From positions 1 through 6,440 of the forward strand of contig JARGOJ010000531.1 in the NCBI GenBank assembly GCA_029210225.1: DNA of 6,440 bases, in the 5' to 3' direction. The DNA is from Planctomycetota bacterium (GTDB lineage: Bacteria > Planctomycetota > J058 > JARGOJ01). The notes under the pieces were generated by a model. It did no database searches. It was not told the origin of the DNA and saw only the letters and a list, made by a program, of their open reading frames with translations. This document shows positions 4,739 through 6,440 of this stretch, one piece after another. Positions within the stretch are counted from its first letter, which is position 1; every line of letters starts with the position of its first letter. Made by a program: the position numbers and the translations under genes.

Positions 4739-6440
4739 TTACTGAATGCCGTCCCAAGAGCTTGGCTGATCGTTCTCAGGAACTTTTTCAGAGTATGGGA
4801 CGTCGTCGTAGAGCCAGTAAGCCCATTTTTGAATGAATGGTCCACCGGGCTTTTCGGCCCAAGTGCGCTCACCGTTGAGGCGACGTGGTGGGCTTGAGAA
4901 AGATCCGTCGTAGAGCCATTCGCCTTGCTCTAATTCAACTCGCACGATTCCGTGGAAGTTCCAAGGACCGCTGCCACCGGCTGCGAAGAAATACTGGCGG
5001 ACGGGGCGACGAGTTTTCTTACCGCGGCCAACGCGCTGTAGGTAGTGAACGCTGGCTTTGATACCGAGGGTTCCGACAATGTCGCAGACGAGAGAGGCTT
5101 GCTGATTACAACGTCCACCTGTGTGAGTTGGGTTGTCCAAGAGCCACCAACCGAAGTTACGACGGTAGTGAGTGTATTCTTGGTAGTCTTCTTTTGGCTC
5201 AAGAGGAGGATAGTAGAGAGAGCTGACACGGCGGCCGTCTTCGCGGATACCCCATTTACCTGGAAGATCGTCGTAGTTTGTGGGAGGAGTCGATCCTTCA
5301 GCGTAGTAGCCAACTTCAGGCTTGAATCCACCGAAGTCTTTGGGGTGAACATAGTGACGCATCTTGTTGTCAATGTTCCAAGCAATGGAATCGGCGCCTT
5401 GTCCGACGTTTGCAGAAGCTCCGTCGGCCCACTTACAGGCTTTTTCGTAGTGGTGCTTGGTGTTAATGGCTCCGCCGGCTCCGTTTGAGACGTTGCGGAC
5501 AGGAGTCTTATAGACAGTGTAGACGCGAAGTGAAGTGGACGCGCCTTCGAGAGCGACGAGAGCGTCGTCAGCGAAGGTGAACGCTGAGTCTGACTGTGTG
5601 ACGGCGTCTTTGCCAGCGACTGACCAGTTCAATTGAAGAGAGTTGGTTGCAACTTTACTATTGAGTGGTGAGAGAGCGCGAACGATTGTTGTTGCTCCGC
5701 TCTTCAGCTTCTTAACAGAGGCTGTTCCGGCGAGGACAAGGTCGCCAAAACCGACGCGAGCGACGATTTGAATGTCGGCGGTTTCGGTGAGGTCTTCGGC
5801 GCCAGTGATTGTTGCTTCGAGGCGAAGCGCTTGTGTTTGAAGGATTGCAGCAGGCTCTTTGCGGCTTGCTTCGGACTCGCCGAGGCTCCGCTCGAAGTGA
5901 GGAGGCTTGGCGTCGGTGATTGAAAGGGTGTCGAGGACGACAACCTTTGTGACTTCTGCCGTGATAGCGCGACCTTTAACAGTGTTGCCAGACACTTCGC
6001 CAACGCTGGCGCTGAGTGAGTAGTCGCCGGCTGTTTTGAAGCGGATCTTTGTGCCTTCAATGACTTCGACGCTTCCTTCAGCTTTGAGAGTTGCGCCTTC
6101 AGCGGCGACTTTGACGTCGATCACTTGACCAGCGAGGAAAACGCTGTCGTTTGTTGGATAAGTAATTTTGAGGTCTGCTGCAGGATCTTCAACATTGGGC
6201 TCGCCGCCGTTGTCGCCGTCGCCGAGGTCTCCGTCCATGGAGCCGTCGCCGTCGGTGCCAGGAGTCGTTCCTGTTCCGGGAGTCGTTCCTGTTCCGTCGG
6301 TGCTTCCTGAGTCGTTGCCGTCAGTGCTTCCTGAGTCGTTTCCATCTGTGCTTCCCGAGTCGTCTCCGCCGGTGCTTCCTGAGTCTTCGCCGTCAGTGCT
6401 TCCGCTGTCTGTTGGCTCGTCAGTGCTATCACTTGTCCGG
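4739..6440 (-). CDS. Exported transglutaminase-like protein with Ig-like domains, N-terminus beyond the right edge
   Basis: The frame is open from the right edge to TAA at 4739-4741, giving 566 residues. The Met at 6236-6238 lies inside the linker and is not the start; the true N-terminus, probably a signal peptide, is outside. Numbered from that Met, the visible part begins with 67 linker residues, then more Asp/Gly linker to about 20. An Ig-like beta domain spans about 22-100 (LKITYPTNDSVFLAGQVIDV), a second beta-rich domain about 131-228, and a transglutaminase-like domain about 235-480. The last carries a motif matching the transglutaminase core: C377 in GGRCNQQASLVCDIVGTLGI, H429 in WNFHGIVRVELEQGEW and D444 in LYDGSF, with the expected order and His-Asp spacing of 15. 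Such domains act as amide-crosslinking enzymes or cysteine peptidases; the substrate here is unknown. C268 and C385 are further cysteines. A strong terminator follows the gene. Confidence 0.9.
   Translation of the reverse strand, partial: RTSDSTDEPTDSGSTDGEDSGSTGGDDSGSTDGNDSGSTDGNDSGSTDGTGTTPGTGTTPGTDGDGSMDGDLGDGDNGGEPNVEDPAADLKITYPTNDSVFLAGQVIDVKVAAEGATLKAEGSVEVIEGTKIRFKTAGDYSLSASVGEVSGNTVKGRAITAEVTKVVVLDTLSITDAKPPHFERSLGESEASRKEPAAILQTQALRLEATITGAEDLTETADIQIVARVGFGDLVLAGTASVKKLKSGATTIVRALSPLNSKVATNSLQLNWSVAGKDAVTQSDSAFTFADDALVALEGASTSLRVYTVYKTPVRNVSNGAGGAINTKHHYEKACKWADGASANVGQGADSIAWNIDNKMRHYVHPKDFGGFKPEVGYYAEGSTPPTNYDDLPGKWGIREDGRRVSSLYYPPLEPKEDYQEYTHYRRNFGWWLLDNPTHTGGRCNQQASLVCDIVGTLGIKASVHYLQRVGRGKKTRRPVRQYFFAAGGSGPWNFHGIVRVELEQGEWLYDGSFSSPPRRLNGERTWAEKPGGPFIQKWAYWLYDDVPYSEKVPENDQPSSWDGIQ
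6260..6295 (-). repeat. Two tandem 18-base units coding GTGTTP
   Basis: Inside the linker of the transglutaminase-like protein, two adjacent 18-base units (6278-6295 and 6260-6277) each encode Gly-Thr-Gly-Thr-Thr-Pro and differ at only one base, the last. The near identity points to a recent duplication by replication slippage. Confidence 0.85.
6290..6409 (-). repeat. Five tandem 24-base units coding DSGSTDGx octapeptides
   Basis: Five consecutive 24-base units encode DSGSTDGE, DSGSTGGD, DSGSTDGN, DSGSTDGN and DSGSTDGT. All five contain the same GGAAGCAC core, while the other bases vary partly at synonymous positions. The array probably continues in degenerate form toward the right edge (SDSTDEPT). 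It forms an acidic, flexible stalk between the protein's N-terminus and its folded domains, and unit number can change in frame by slippage. Confidence 0.9.

Noticed and set aside
5045..5488. Plus-strand 147-codon and minus-strand 151-codon open frames inside the transglutaminase-like gene.
   Set aside because: Both are in other frames of a gene with clear catalytic motifs and are rich in Val/Thr/Ser as expected of frame shadows.
6236..6238. Met at this position as the start of the transglutaminase-like protein.
   Set aside because: The same frame is open for 67 more codons to the window edge and those codons form a continuous in-frame repeat linker; a start here would also leave no export signal.
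6290..6409. Regular 24-base repeats considered as a CRISPR array.
   Set aside because: Units are directly adjacent with no unique spacers and are in a coding frame.
6121..6432. A 103-codon minus-strand frame with repeated TQEA motifs.
   Set aside because: It is the alternate-frame reading of the tandem repeat that encodes the DSGSTDGx linker; the linker frame continues into the folded domains.

Overview
The window looks like ordinary chromosome from a Gram-negative bacterium with a large outer-membrane lipoprotein repertoire. Two genes encode clear lipoproteins, each with a signal peptide ending in a lipobox cysteine. A third gene is cut by the right edge and begins, as far as it is visible, with an Asp/Gly/Ser/Thr linker of the kind often found behind a lipobox. 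Such linkers, together with beta-sandwich and transglutaminase-like domains, are common in predatory or marine Myxococcota-type bacteria such as Bradymonadia. That taxonomic guess is weak, because no rRNA or marker gene is present.

Layout, left to right. (1) Bases 1-691, minus strand: the N-terminal 230 residues of a lipoprotein that runs off the left edge; its GTG start is fixed by an in-frame stop just upstream. (2) Bases 692-851: a divergent intergenic region with a plausible promoter for gene 1 and a 7-bp dyad overlapping its -35 box. (3) Bases 852-1691, plus strand: a cytoplasmic 279-residue helical-repeat (TPR-like) protein, followed by a hairpin terminator. (4) Bases 1740-3068, minus strand: a 442-residue soluble protein of unknown function, convergent with gene 3. 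(5) Bases 3069-3522: 454 bases without a gene but rich in dyad symmetry. They include a 115-bp pair of related hairpins in inverted orientation (REP/BIME-like) and a perfect 12-bp inverted repeat. (6) Bases 3523-4065, plus strand: a GNAT acetyltransferase of the RimJ/RimL type with an atypical acetyl-CoA loop. (7) Bases 4085-4555, minus strand: a small lipoprotein convergent with the GNAT gene. (8) A strong intrinsic terminator at 4639-4682. (9) Bases 4739-6440, minus strand: the C-terminal 566 residues of a large, probably exported protein with an octapeptide-repeat linker, Ig-like beta domains and a C-terminal transglutaminase-like domain with an apparent Cys-His-Asp triad.

The genes do not form one operon. 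Strands alternate (-, +, -, +, -, -), and the two rightmost minus-strand genes are separated by a terminator. I see no evidence of a coordinated multi-gene system. The items that most deserve a second look are the hairpin-rich intergenic region at 3100-3500, the transglutaminase-like exported protein with its slippage-prone linker, and the unassigned 442-residue protein.
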